Shown: positions 22,690 to 35,100, numbered from the stretch's first letter. The stretch: 64,000 bases of DNA from Moniliophthora roreri (GCA_001466705.2 LATX02000001.1:496001-560000); one strand, 5' to 3'. The notes: generated from the letters alone by a model not told the origin. Program-made: numbers and translations.

Positions 22690-24645
22690 ATGAATACTGG
22701 CTCCTTTACCTTGAAAGTCCAACAGGACCCCCATGGCAGCCCAACTTCCTCCGTATTCGACCTCCCGATCTCGAACTCGACCTCTGACCCGGCGATCTTA
22801 AAGCCAAATATCCGTATCCTATCAGAAACAAGCATAGTTGAGCCTCCGGTCAATATTAAATCACGATCACCTGGTATCGACAGCTCGATCGCCTCCTTCG
22901 TCGTCGTATCCGGTGGTACAGGCGGGAATGCTATCTGCACTGCGTTCTCTAACGCCTCTTTCGTTCTACCTGTTTCAGATGACGGGGGCTCGTCTTCTGA
23001 AATTATACGTGTGCTTGGAGGACCATCTATTGGTCTGCATTTACGCCTTGAACTATGCAATAACGTCCCGCTGATGTTTTTTATCTACTCTTTTCAAGGT
23101 GACATTCGGTCGCGTCTCATTCGACTCATTCCGCATGCACCGCCGTCGTCCCCGCTTGATGCAATTAGAACCTTGCTTGCTTATCGGTTACCGGTTCATT
23201 ACTCGGAATGTCAAGCACGCGAAGAGTGGAGGGACATCGTAGAGGGGAAGAGTCACCTCTGGCATGGTATCCCAACGGATCGTAAGGAGACTATTCGAGG
23301 CAAGTACCTCAGAAACGTCAAATACAACACCACTCATCGATTACTTGCAGGATTTCTTGTCTACTTTGAGAGTGAACTGCTTAAACGCGCTCACAAGAAC
23401 TTCACTTTCCTGAACGGCAGGTGAATGAGCAATGCATACTATTCATTGCATCTTAACAAAACTTCCTCTTCTTAGCATTGGGAATTACTTCCTGGCTGCT
23501 GCTCAAGGGTTCTTCCGATCCCTCCCCTCCGCCATCTTTTTATTCTCCTCCATCACTAACAGCGGCGCCAACATTCTACCAGTGATCGTAACTAACCACA
23601 CAGTGACGATTGCAGCTGAGCTTGTAAGCAGAAGACATTCAACTTGCTATACGACGAATTAAATTAGCGCACAGGAAAACGGAGAGAGACTTGTCGGACA
23701 GGTACCTTTTCGTTTGCCTCGCTCGCGTCCTATCTAACTTTCCGAATTCAGTGCGAAATATCTCATCCGGTTGTAAAGCAACCCTCCGCAAGCGCCACTG
23801 CAATTGAAGAATGTTCACCCATCGACAGTGTTATTAGCCAGCCACAGAACGTGATGTTCGAGCATGATAGCAAATATCAGTTTGAACATCTGAGCTCCCG
23901 CATTTCTCGCGAGTCATCTGCTAGCTCATCTGTATATGGACTTCAAACGCTAAAGCTCCGTGATAGGCCTGCTGTATATTAACGCATATGGAATGAAGAT
24001 CCATCCGTCGCCAAATCCCGAGTACATCTCGAGTATTGGAACAAGCGATGTTTTCGTTTATTCATGTGGATCTTTATGGACGAGGTGGACCATTCGAAAC
24101 CTCCAATCAAGCCGTAGACGCTCATAATCACTTGGCATAGTATCATTCCATGTTTGGCTCTACGAGGCGTAGGCCCAGCCATCGCCCGTTCTCGATCTTT
24201 GCGAGCAAAGGTTCTACTATGTCCGTTCTCCCGTTTCCTTTTCATTCTCTGCCTTAGCTACTAACTCTACCATGCAGTGAACTCGGAAAATGACCGAGAA
24301 ACCGACGGGTACACAGCCGTCGACTACGTGCAGTATGTCTACTGAATTCGCTTTCCCTCAGCCTGCTTATTTCCTTCCAGAGCCATCACCCGGACCTTGA
24401 ATGACTGCTATCAACCTCAAGTATATGGTATTGGCACTGCCAACACGCAATATCCTATATCAGCGTTCGTGACAGATCTTGTGTATCTCAAAGGCACCAG
24501 GGTGGTTGTCAATGTGAAAAGACTGACAGCGATGGGAGTCCATTGTACAGAAATCGAAGCTGGTGACAATTCAGAACCTCCCAAGTTCAATGTCGCTTGC
24601 GTGAAGCGAGCTATAGATGAGATTCTGACTGGACAGAGGTACTAG
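22690..24645 (+). CDS. CofD/UPF0052 family protein (YvcK-like)
   Basis: Nine exons: 22690-23032, 23099-23420, 23476-23623, 23675-23701, 23752-23912, 23956-24084, 24141-24220, 24278-24332 and 24381-24645; 509 residues. Family motifs are the nucleotide-binding FVVVSGGTGGNAICTAF, LPVSDDGGSSSEIIRVLG, GDIRSRLIRLIP, GSIGNYFLAAAQGF, TNSGANILPVI, INAYGMKIHPSPNPEYI and LLLNSENDRETDGYTAVDY. Bacterial relatives regulate cell-wall and central metabolism (YvcK) or make coenzyme F420 (CofD); the role in fungi is not established. The 23913-23955 intron uses a weak GTCATC donor and is the least certain junction: a frame change there is obligatory, but its exact place is inferred. Confidence 0.85.
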
Positions 24646-24778
24646 CAAAAATCATGGACGTAATAGGTGCTACAACTCGTGTACAAATTCTGGCGTAAAT
24701 ATAAATACCACCTGACCACATCTGATCTATCCCTCCTCAACTACTCCCTTCACTGACGACATTTCGTCGCTCGAAATT

Positions 24779-25901
24779 ATGCAAGGGAGTTCGTCTAAGC
24801 CGCAGACCAACCCTCAGCATGATGTTCAGGACCGAGGTGATGCGGGGGTTGAATTTCCCCAGGACACCGACCAGGAACTAGACTTTACAAATTCCAGTTC
24901 GCTTGATGATGATCACTTTGACATCCATAAAGCCGCGTCAGAAGTGGGTGCGTAGCTTGCGTGTATGCATATTGATCCCATTACTCATGCTATTTTTTTG
25001 GTAGATGACACCCACGAAGCAGGTTCAAGAACAGGAGTTCCTCAGAGTTTGCCCGAGAATATCTCAAATCATCATCCAGAAGGTAATTAACGCGCCGTCT
25101 GGTTCCTTGCAATTCGTTGACCTTCTTCTCACAAGGTGGGAACCAAAAGCCATACTCATCTTCTAGGCCAGATGCACCATCTTCGTCCCAAATAGTTGAA
25201 TTCCCAGTCACCACCACAGATACAGATGGCGCGTTAGAATGTTCACTCAACTTCCACCGAGGTTCCATCCGTTTTCTTCCCCGCGTCCGTATAACCTCCG
25301 GATTACATAGGAGTAAACGGACATCTTCAACAACAAACTCACCGACTACACCCAAAGCAACCCTGACGGGGCGTAGCGCGCACCACCTTCTATCCCAACT
25401 CGAACAAACTAGTGCCAACATAGTCAGCAACCCATCTTCCCTTGCATCAACTCGAACTTCTTCCATATCGTCCTCAATATCTGCTCCTCTTCGATTCCGC
25501 GAAAACGATACCGTTCCCTCTAAATGGGGCCCCCTAGGTCAGCGAGTTTCCTTGTTTGCAGCCCAGCAGCGGGTCAAAAGGATATACCTGGATAGTAACG
25601 ATCCAAAGAACTCAAATGGACATTCAAGAGGTGGAGGTGAGCGTGCCCCACTGTTAAGACATCAACACCTTCCACACCGTCGGGTGTATGACCAAGATTC
25701 GGACTATGAGACGCTGTTGAACAGAGAGATTGACCGTATGTTTGGAAAATGGCCAGGGAGGCTGCTGAATCGACATGTGCGTCCCCTTTTGCTCATGGAG
25801 TTTCAAGCCATTTGCTGATGACATGACAGTGGTGGTGGTGGCAACTAGAGCCTGTGTTGTGTTGTTGGTGCATCAACGACGCTGTATTTGACGACGATTA
25901 A
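24779..25901 (+). CDS. Hypothetical protein with Trp/Cys-rich C-terminus
   Basis: I do not recognise the family. Exons 24779-24947, 25005-25082, 25136-25776 and 25830-25901 encode 319 residues. The first ~210 residues are acidic then Ser/Thr-rich and look disordered. A more ordered segment follows (KWGPLGQRVSLFAAQQRVKR, DYETLLNREIDRMFGKWPGR). The protein ends NRHWWWWQLEPVLCCWCIND and an acidic tail. The four consecutive Trp and the cysteine cluster come from the last exon, whose junction (CAT|GTGCGT..GACAG|TGG) is clean and in phase. The last exon could be a membrane-contact or lipid-modified end; that is only a guess. Confidence 0.7.
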
Positions 25902-26063
25902 CGATTTAGGTTTTTCATTGCAATCACATCCTCCTCTACGTGTGTCTATGGATAACTTATTATGTCTTATTGCTGTCTTGCACTTATTATATATACCAAC
26001 TGTTGTACTAGCGATACATACGCGGGTATCTACCCATCGAACAGCATCTACATCATTGGTCGA

Positions 26064-27472
26064 TTACTTTGGGGGCATGACCATGGCAGGTGGGAGAGTC
26101 GTGATGGGGGGCAACAACTGGGCAGCTGTCCTCCGAGAGTTTTGGATCAAAAGTTGGTCCATCAAGACGATCGCAGCCATGGCCTCAACGATGGGAACCG
26201 CTCGCGGAACAACGCATGGATCATGTCGTCCTCTAGCAGCCAAGGATCCCGGTGTGCCATCATATTGAGCAGTTTCCTGGGCTTGTGAGATCGTCGCGGG
26301 AGATTTGAAACCAATCCTAAAATAGATATCCTCTCCGTTTGTGATACCACCCTGCACACCGCCACTCCAGTTTGTCTTGGTTCCAAGACGTCCGTTAGCA
26401 CGCTTCACGAAGGGATCGTTATGCTTGCTTCCCGGGACTTCGGTTCCCTTAAACCCAGACCCGATTTCAAAGGCCTTCGTAGCGGGTATAGAAAGCATTG
26501 CGTGTCCGAGGGTAGCTTCGAACTTGTCGAAGACTGGTTCGCCGAGGCCAGCGGGAACATTACGGATGACACAGGTGACGGTACCTCCGATGGAGTCTTG
26601 TGCCTCTTTGGCTCGAAGTATACGCTAGACGAGGAAGAGAAGCTGAGCCGATTGGAAAGATGCAAGGAATAACGGAACAAACTTTGGACATCCTCTCAGC
26701 CGTTTCAGGGTGAGGACACCTTGTAACATGCGAGTCGACCTGGTCCCTCGTCACGGTGCGTAATAGATGTCTAAACTCTTCGGAGAGAGCATCATGCGCT
26801 TCATCGTTGTCGGCGTCACCGTCTGTGGGTACTAGAGATGGAGGAGCAATTGTTGAAGGGAGATGGACTTTGCCCACTGAGGATACAAAGGCCACAATTT
26901 CAACGCCGTAGGCAAGTTTCAGGTATTTCTCTGCAATGGCGCCAGCTGCGACACGGCCGATGGTTTCTCTAGCACTGCTCCGTCCTCCTCCACTGCTAGC
27001 CTTGACACCATACTTTTCTAGATAGGTGTAGTCGGCATGACTCGGCCGTGGGTACAAGTCTGTCTCGGAATAGTCGTGGGGGCGCTGATCCTCGTTTTTG
27101 ACGAGGAGACCGATGGGTGTACCGAGTGTGACTCCGTGTTCAATGCCAGATTGTAAGTAAACTTGGTCTTTTTCGTTCCTCTGTAGCAAGTTCGATAAAC
27201 GAATGTAAGGGTAAGATTTCAATCATCAAAGATCAAGTGTACGCACGGGAGTGGTAAGATTGCTTTGACCTGGTCTTCTCCTATTAAGCTGCACCTGAAT
27301 ATCTTCTGGGGTAAGGTTAAGGCCCTATGAACGTGAAGAAAATTAGTAGAGACCAGATATCGACAGCTCCACGTCGACTTACAGGTGGACACCCATCGAT
27401 TATAGCACCTACGGACGCACAATGACTCTCGCCATAGGTGGTGACGCGGAAAAGTTTGCCATACGTAGACAT
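26064..27472 (-). CDS. ARO2: Chorismate synthase
   Basis: Converts 5-enolpyruvylshikimate-3-phosphate to chorismate, the last step of the shikimate pathway, with reduced FMN. Exons 27472-27383, 27324-27247, 27180-26683 and 26624-26064; 408 residues. Signature motifs: [125 protein letters not shown] and [20 protein letters not shown]. In fungi the enzyme is bifunctional with its own flavin reductase activity. Divergent from the SAP30-like gene, 170 bp between start codons. Confidence 0.96.
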
Positions 27473-27642
27473 GCTGAAGACGAAGAGGAGAAAAAAACTG
27501 ATTTTTTTTTTCGCTCAAGTGCTGTGAGCTTTTTGAAGGTGCACACTGCAAGTGGACTGAAACACGGCCGATTTTCGGGCGAGGCCCCGACTCGAGCGAG
27601 GCACTGCCTACTCTATATTAGTGTCTGACACTTACCATCATC

Positions 27643-28314
27643 ATGTCCTCTGTTGCGCAATCGTCTCAGAGCTCTCGTTCTCGTGCGAACCCCCGAAAAA
27701 GAATACACGACGATGCGTCTTACATCGGAAATTCGGGCAGTGCATCAACCGGCGAACCACGGCTCAAGCGTAAACGAGTTGAGCCAATAGCTGTTCCTCT
27801 GGAAGCAGATACTAGGATCACCTATGTGTGTCTGGAATGTTACTATTGTTGTGTAAAAAAAAGTACTGATGAAAAAGCACAGGTCGATTTCAATAGCCTT
27901 CCGCTATCCTTCATACACAAGTACCTCACCCTATACGACCTCATTCCACCAATTCGACCTCTACCCATGACCGCCGAAGACCCTCCTATACCGCTCTCTC
28001 TTCTAGACCCTAGAGCTCATTCTCGTCAGCCATCCCCTCCAGCACCCCAAGTCACTCCAGCTAATCGACCTAAGCGCGACTTGACCAAGGAACCGGAGCG
28101 TAGACGAAGTTCGCGTCTCTTGGATGACCCGATGCCAACACGAGCACCTATTCTTGCCGATGTAGCAGAGCTCAACAAAGTGCTGGCGGAGATATGTCAC
28201 CGGCATTTCCATGAAAATATATCCATAAGCGGGAGAGAAGAGGTCGACACGCTTGCAGCTTTTATGTGCACTGTAGAGAATAACAAGGCGAGAAGGGAGA
28301 GGTCTATTAGATGA
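27643..28314 (+). CDS. SAP30-like Sin3-binding protein
   Basis: Exons 27643-27825 and 27883-28314, 204 residues. The 57-nt intron carries no stop and would add 19 residues if kept, but GTGTGT..ACTGAT..CACAG looks like a normal intron. A basic Ser-rich N-terminus is followed by VDFNSLPLSFIHKYLTLYDL and, after a Pro-rich linker with KRDLTKEPERRRSSRLL, a helical C-terminus (LNKVLAEICHRHFHEN, EEVDTLAAFMCTVENNK). This resembles the Sin3-binding region of SAP30, a subunit of the Sin3-Rpd3 histone deacetylase complex, in which the two halves are normally closer. The match is suggestive only. Confidence 0.6.
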   Translation: MSSVAQSSQSSRSRANPRKRIHDDASYIGNSGSASTGEPRLKRKRVEPIAVPLEADTRITYVCLECYYCCVKKSTDEKAQVDFNSLPLSFIHKYLTLYDLIPPIRPLPMTAEDPPIPLSLLDPRAHSRQPSPPAPQVTPANRPKRDLTKEPERRRSSRLLDDPMPTRAPILADVAELNKVLAEICHRHFHENISISGREEVDTLAAFMCTVENNKARRERSIR

Positions 28315-30047
28315 TCATAGTGAGTGGACTACTTATATTGGTTCGGACTGCATTTAACTTGTGCCTCATCCAGGTCTTGAGCTGGTTACCCCTATCGACA
28401 GTCCCTTCATTTCATCCTCATTCCATCCCGTCTTCTTGGATAAACCACCGTATTTTTACCCTTCTGTGTTATCCAGGCCGCATTCTCGGCTACATGGGAT
28501 TGTCTATTTGTAACAGTAATCACCATTCACTATACCACCTAAACTCGGAACTGGAAGATATATGCACGAGTCTGCAGAACATATTCACTCAGAGACGCGT
28601 AATATCACGCTTAGCGGCCCTAGGGGTGCGTCTGAAAGCAGCTTGTGATGGTGTCTTTCTGATCCTCACCTCCGCTTGCATGTGTAGTGATGCAGTTGTG
28701 ATGCAGATTTCCTCCTCGTTCAAAGTCCTGTTGCGACAAAGTCCCGTTCCTACCACGCTTTGGTTTGCCCAAGGTTTGCCGTCTATCCCCAACCCACGAT
28801 TTCCAGATGACAGTCTTCTATTGGTCTTCTATACTCGGAACTCCGTTCTCGATTGATAGCCAAGACCTCTACTTCATGTTTGGTTTCCACCTCGTTTCTA
28901 CTCATGAATTGTCACAAATCATTATTCCATCTGCACGCGCTCGTCGTCCTTGCGATGCCAGCTCTCTGGGTCCCCTAGCGATGGACTCAATAGATGAGTA
29001 AACCGTTACTAGTTGGTCATGACATCATCATGTGCTTGAACGGAAGTGAAACTCTGAAATCAGGATTGAGCTTCCGCAGGAGCAGGAACGGTACCAAAAC
29101 CTTGGAATCACTATGCTATGATGTGTATGTTTTGCAAGCCGGAAGGTTACTGGATAGGACTAACGAAGGGTCGTTCAAGCCTAGGGGTGTCAAGAGTCCT
29201 CGGCACTTGTGATTGGCCAGGTAGTCGGCTGGTTCCCATCAACCTGGTCCCCCCAAATCTCGGCAACAAAAGTCGTAGAGACATTCGATCAGACACTTGC
29301 CGCGAGCTACTTGTGCTAAAGATAGTCCTCAGCAACGACATCTCAAAATATGCTTATTGGGTCCTCAATTTCCTAAGAATAAAGAACAAGTATAGGAGCG
29401 AGAACAGGGCTCGAGGGGGCCGCCGGGAAAGTGGATGTTTTCTGTCCCGTCTTTTGTGATAGAATCAAATGGGATGATTGATGTTGGGAGATGATCCATC
29501 AATGAATTGTTTCTCAGCTACACGAAATCGCTACCAGAACACTGTAACGCACCCCAGGTCGAGCCGAGGGCGGCAAAAGCTTAAGGTTGTAGGTCGAGGG
29601 AGGCTGAAAAGAGCCATGAAACTGCAGAATAAAGTTGGTGAATAGAGCATATTTTGAGCACCATTTAAGTAACGGTGTGGTCGTGTATCAGTCGTTGTAT
29701 TCAAGCCGTTGATAGAAAATGGTAGAGTTGCCTAGTAACGGGATTGGCCGATGCGTCCGACTCCACAATGTGATCAATGCCGAGATATATATAAGCCTGG
29801 TCCCTGTGTTCCTTTCCATTCCACGCCCTCCTTCTTCCCACCCAACAACCCTTTCAACTTTTCTTTTTCTCTTCCAAGTCTACCTTTCGTTCGCAGCCGC
29901 AAGTCGTGCTGCCTGGTGCTATTTCTTTCACTTTCAGTGAGTTCTTACGTCTACTACCTCCTGGCTTCGCTTATTCTCATTTCGAATCCCCCGCAGTCCA
30001 CGTTCTTTCATCACAAACCAAGCTTTAACTCTTGAGGCACCTTCAAA
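28315..30047. other. Long intergenic region with promoter of the secreted-protein gene
   Basis: About 1.7 kb without a supported gene. Longer frames (28311-28856 plus) have no start, domain or codon character of the neighbours. The last ~270 bp form the promoter and leader of the downstream gene. Confidence 0.5.
29786..29794 (+). promoter_or_regulatory. TATA box of the secreted-protein gene
   Basis: TATATATAA, followed about 20-90 bp downstream by a strong CT-rich tract (about 29808-29880) and then the ATG at 30048. A clear TATA box with a pyrimidine-rich start region is typical of highly expressed fungal genes. Confidence 0.65.
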
Positions 30048-31531
30048 ATGAAGCTCACTCTCGCTATCGTGGCTGTTCTCATCTCCCAAGTGGCTGCCTC
30101 ATCGATTGGGGCTCGTCAATTCGGAGGAAATAACCGTGGTGGAAACCGAGGTGGAAACAACGGCCAGAACAATGGTCAGAACAACGGTCAAAACAACGGT
30201 CAGAATAACGGCCAGAACAACGGTCAGAACAACGGTCAGAATAACGGCCAGAACAACGGTCAGAACGGTGGAAATAACGGAGGTGACCCCCAGACCTCAC
30301 TTAGTACGTAACTCTTTCATAACACATGTCTCTCACGACTCATCAGCGACCGTTCTGTAGCCCTTGACCCCGCCGTGATCGCTCAGGGGTTCCAAAACGA
30401 TGGACAGTCTCAACCCGAGGCTGGTATGTAGCTGTCTAGAAATTACACCCTGAGTTATCTGAGTATCTCACAACCCCGCGTTACAGGTCAAGTTGCGTCC
30501 CTTACGTCGAGCAACAACTTTATCAACTTTTGCTTGACTCGTTCTGATCTGCCCATTACTAGTATGTCTCAATCCTCTAACCAGGAAGAAAGCCCATCTA
30601 AGTTCTTTCAAGACGGCAAGCAGATCACGTCCGGATCATGTAACCCTGCACCTATTGGTCTCATCCCCAGTACCGACAACATGCCATCGAGCAAGTTTGT
30701 AAACCCGCCGAACAATGGTAACGTTGCTGCCAACCAAAAGTTCACCATCGTCATGGCCATACGGGGTATGCAGACTGGAGCTTTCGTCAATGCTCAGGAG
30801 AACTACTTCGCTGCTCCTCAGCAGCTGAACGGCCAGGGTCAAATTATTGGTCACACTCACGTCGTCGTTGAGCAGCTGGACAGCTTGACTCAGACAACCC
30901 CCACGGACCCCAAGAAGTTTGCCTTCTTCAAGGCTAGTATTCTTGAACTGTACTTGTTTGTGGCTTGATGCTTATAAAAATTTTATAGGGTTTGAATGCT
31001 GCTGCACAGAATGGACAACTTACTGCCGACGTCGATAACGGTTTGCCTGCCGGCTCGTACAGAATATGCTCCATCAATGCTTCATCCAACCACCAGCCTG
31101 TGATTGTGCCAGTCGCACAACACGGTTCATTGGATGATTGCTCGTACTTCACTGTTGGAGATGCTGCTGCTGCAGGCGTGAGTCCATCAAGTAATTTACC
31201 TGTATCGTCACACAGTGCTAATAATGGTGCTAACGAACAGAATAACGGTGCCAATGGGGCTGCTGCAGGTCAAGGCCAACAAGGCCAGCAGGGTCAACAA
31301 GGCCAGCAGGGTCAACAAGGCCAACAGGGTCAGCAGGGTCAACAAGGTCAACAGGGTCAACAAGGTCAACAGGGTCAACAAGGTCAACAGGGTCAAGGTC
31401 AACAAGGCCGAGGTGCCCAGAACGGTGGCCGTGGTGGATTCGGTGGCGTAAGTCTTTCCTATCGTCTGTCGGGTATTCTTATACTGACTTGAATTTCACA
31501 GCGCAACAAGCGTTTCGTCCGTGAATACTAA
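30048..31531 (+). CDS. Repeat-rich secreted protein (family sometimes mislabelled ribosomal protein s17)
   Basis: Exons 30048-30307, 30347-30423, 30487-30561, 30613-30932, 30989-31177, 31241-31447 and 31502-31531; 385 residues. A signal peptide (MKLTLAIVAVLISQVAA) is followed by Gly-Gln-Asn-Asn tandem repeats, a conserved core and a Gly-Gln-Gln repeat block near the end. The core includes NNFINFCLTRSDLPI, GSCNPAPIGLIPSTDNMPSS, GQIIGHTHVVVEQL, FFKGLNAAAQNGQLTADV and SNHQPVIVPVAQHGSLDDC. This core is known to me from many secreted fungal proteins of unknown function. The tail ends RNKRFVREY. The intron at 30933 has a GC donor; the one at 31178-31240 is in frame without a stop. Strong promoter features suggest high expression. 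Confidence 0.8.
30159..30270 (+). repeat. 12-bp coding tandem repeat (Gly-Gln-Asn-Asn)
   Basis: About nine consecutive copies of GGTCAGAACAAC with C/T and A/G third-position variants, coding for the N-terminal hydrophilic repeats of the secreted protein. Confidence 0.9.
31267..31407 (+). repeat. Coding tandem repeat (Gly-Gln-Gln)
   Basis: A run of GGTCAACAAGGCCAGCAG-like 9-bp units, about fifteen copies, in the last large exon of the secreted protein. Confidence 0.9.
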
Positions 31532-32145
31532 ACGTCTCAATTTTTGAGATTACATCTACCTAATGTCCCTTGACCGCCCTTTCATGTTACTTTAGCTGTT
31601 AGATTGTATTATACTGACCTAGATGGCCGCTTGTTCTCTACTATTCTGATACCCGTTCGATATTTGACGATGCCTCATTGCTTGCTTTCTTTTGACTGTA
31701 CGCTGTTCCTTTATAAAGTGAAATGAAACTTGGAAAAGAGTTGAAAGTGAACGTCTGCACACCACGTCAGCACGCTATCTTGAGAATCCGCCATAAGCCC
31801 TACCGGCCGTCAACCAAGTTCCTTTGTCAACGTCGTTCCTGCAGATCTCCACACGCCGGTACACGAACGCTCGTACCATTCTGACTGAGGACCCCATGCT
31901 GTGGATCCACTTACCTAAGCTATAACAACGAAAGAATGGGATCAACGCTGGCAGTGATCTTGGAAACCGACCGTTGGGACGGTTTTTCTTGCGCCTCTCT
32001 ATACCGGGACCTTCCTTTCCTATTCCTATATTGCTCTTGACGCTATAGTCGCCGCAGGTAAGCTCGAACGAGCGAAATTGGGAAAAGCTCGATTTCATCT
32101 AATTCTCGTTCTCCCAGGCGGTCTTTCTTTCTTTATTATTTTCTC
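31532..32145. other. Intergenic region between secreted protein and ADAM protease
   Basis: Terminator side of the secreted-protein gene and promoter of the protease. No coding sequence supported. Confidence 0.5.
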
Positions 32146-35100
32146 ATGCTTGTCTTTAAATCATTCTACTGTGCGCTGGCCGTCGTGCTTTTATGGAGTT
32201 TGGATTATGCGTCAGGTAAAGCAGACTACTTCGATCGTTTTGACGTCCCTGAACTTTAATACCGCGGCAGGTCACAGTCAAGCCAGTCGACCTTTGAAAA
32301 GATTGGCACATCCTTCAACCCTTTCCATCGAGATGCTTCCCCGAAAGCCGTCCTCGCTTTCAGGTCTCGAAGCACGTCACGCCTCACTTAAATCAGGCAC
32401 ACTCCGCTATACCGATTCGTTCAGACTCATCTTGTCGGCCTTTGATGATACATTCTATCTCCATCTACGCCCCAATGACCACCTCATCCACCCTGCTGCA
32501 CGAATTACCTATCACGGTCCATCCGGTACCCACACAAAGCCCCTGCTACGAGAATCAGTGAAAGCTTATTGGGGCGAAGTCATTCACGAATCGTATACCG
32601 CTGAGCGCATGCGCGAAGATACTGCTGGTGTCGTCCCCCGACCAAACTACGAGCCAGGCAAGGAACTCGGCTGGGCCCGAATCATTGTATGGCATCAAGG
32701 CGATGTAGATGTTGGCAAGTCACCGGTCTTCGAAGGCGCTTTCGAAGCCAATGGGGTGATTTATCATATCATGACAAGAGATAATTACCTTCGAACCAAG
32801 CAAGTCTTGGATCCCGAGCTTGTTCAATCCCTGGGAGGCGACGATGAACTAGTTATTTGGCGCGACTCGGATGTCATGAGCGAGGAGGAATTCTATGGGA
32901 ATATGCCCGGAGAATCCGTGGTTAAGGCACAAAGCTGCGGACACGACAAGCTAGAATGGAATGTCAATCCAGAACTGAACCCGGTTCTGCAGCGCCAGCC
33001 TTCGTCTAGTAGCTGGTTTGGTTTTGAGGACACGACGTTCAATCTCGGATCATTGGGTAACCTTTCTTTGGCACGACGAGATGATGTCGCTGGAAACGGG
33101 ATGTCAACCAAGTAAAGATATTTTTTCCATTCTTTGGTTTAAAAAACTCACTTCACATCAGCTTCATCAACAACATCGGTCAAAAGGATGGGTGCCCTAC
33201 TACACAGAAAGTGGTGAGTTGTGCCATCAGTGCATTTGTTAGATAGCTGATTGAGTGCCGAATAGTTGTACATGGGTGTTGCTGCGGATTGTAAATACGT
33301 CTCGCAGTACGGTTCGCCGGAGAATGCTACACAGAAAATCCTCAACGACTGGAACGCGGCTAGTTCATTATACAAGGTAGCGACTCCGATATATGTCCCT
33401 CTGACGTTCTCATTCACATTGATTCCAGAATACCTTTAATGTCAGTCTTGGGATCGTAGAACTTCAAGTACAGACTGCAACGTAAGCACGCTTCGTTGAA
33501 GGCATTCGTTGTCCTCAACTCATCGACCATAGGTGTCCCTCCCAACCGGATCCGAGCAAGCCCTGGAACGTAGATTGCACCAACGTCAAACTCGATGAAC
33601 GTCTCTCTCTCTTCTCTCAATGGCGAGGCGATAAAGGTAACGACGGAATCGGCCTCTGGCATCTGATGAGTGGTTGTCCCACTGGAACAGAAGTTGGTAT
33701 AGCCTGGTTAGCTACACTATGTCAACAAAGCGCTGCAGGGAGCCCTGGATCGGTCGTATCGGGAACAGGAGTTTCTACTGCAGGCTTAACAGAGTGGCAA
33801 GTCATTGCTCATGAGATCGGACACAACTTTGGTGCAATTCATGATTGTGCTGATGGCTGTAACTCGAGCTCGAACTGTTGTCCTCTCAGTGTGTCAACGT
33901 GTAATGCCAATGCCAAGTTCATCATGAGTCCTGTTGCTCAGGCTGGGGAGCACGATTTTTCAGCCTGCAGTATCGGGAATGTTTGTACGTCTGTTTCTTC
34001 TCCGATCATATAACTACTTACTTCTCTTCCTTCTAGGCTCTCTCATGAAGGGTGTTCAGGGTGGTAAAACGGACACTACATGTTTAATTGACCCTAGTGA
34101 CTCGACGCGTCAGACCATTTCCCTTCAAATGTGTGGCAATGGAATCGTCGAAGAAGGCGAAGACTGCGATCCTGGTAATGGTGCCAACTCAACCTGCTGT
34201 GACTCGGCGACATGCAAATTCAAGAACGGCGCTGTCTGCGATCCCATGAGCAGTCCTTGTTGCACCCAGCAGTGCTCCTTTGCACCGAGTACGCAGGTGT
34301 GCAGACCCGCAAAGGATGATCGTTGCGACACGGCCGAGATGTGTACGGGTACCTCAGCCCAATGCCCCAAGGACATCATGAAACCAAATGGTTTGTGGAT
34401 TTTGTGTGTAGAAAGCACGCCAACTGATTTACCTTTATTTCAATAGGACAGTCCTGTGGTAATGATGGATTAGCATGTGCAAGTGGAACCTGCACTTCTG
34501 TGGCTGGTGAGGCCTTTCAGTTGTGATCACTTCAAGGCGCTTGACTGACGGACGTCGCCAGCCCAATGCCAATCTGTTGGAGCATCTATGGGACTTAAAA
34601 ATGCCTGTCCCAATCGTGGTGATAATACGTGTCAGATTTCTTGCCAGGATCCGCAGAGGGCCAATTCTTGCGTTCTACTTTCCTCTTTGCTCATAGACGG
34701 TTCTCCATGTGGTACGAAACTAGGTACTCTGTTGTTGATATCATCGCCTGACATCAATTTCCAGGATACGGAGGAACATGCGTATCAGGCAGGTGTCAGT
34801 CCGGAAGCTTACTCGATACTGCAAAGGTATTGTTACGACTGAATTTCGGCATCTTGGGGTTGATCATGTTATTTTGAAGGCCTGGTACACTCAAAACCTT
34901 CAGATCGCGATTCCCGTCACCGTCGTGGCCGGTATCATCGTCTTATTGTTCTTGTTTGCTATCATTCGCGGCAAGTAGATCTGTCTCTGAGAAATTGCAT
35001 TCCAACTGAAGTTTCAATAGGTCTGGTCCGTTGCTGTCGTGCACGTAAACCAGAACCCACGTTCGCAGGTATGCGTCACCAAAGGCTCGAAAGCCACGAT

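Noticed and set aside
28311..28856. 181-codon open frame on the plus strand after the SAP30-like gene
   Set aside because: Overlaps the SAP30-like stop, begins without a supported start context, and has no domain or neighbour-like composition.
31208..31405. Leu-rich antisense frame
   Set aside because: Mirror of the Gly-Gln-Gln coding repeat on the other strand.
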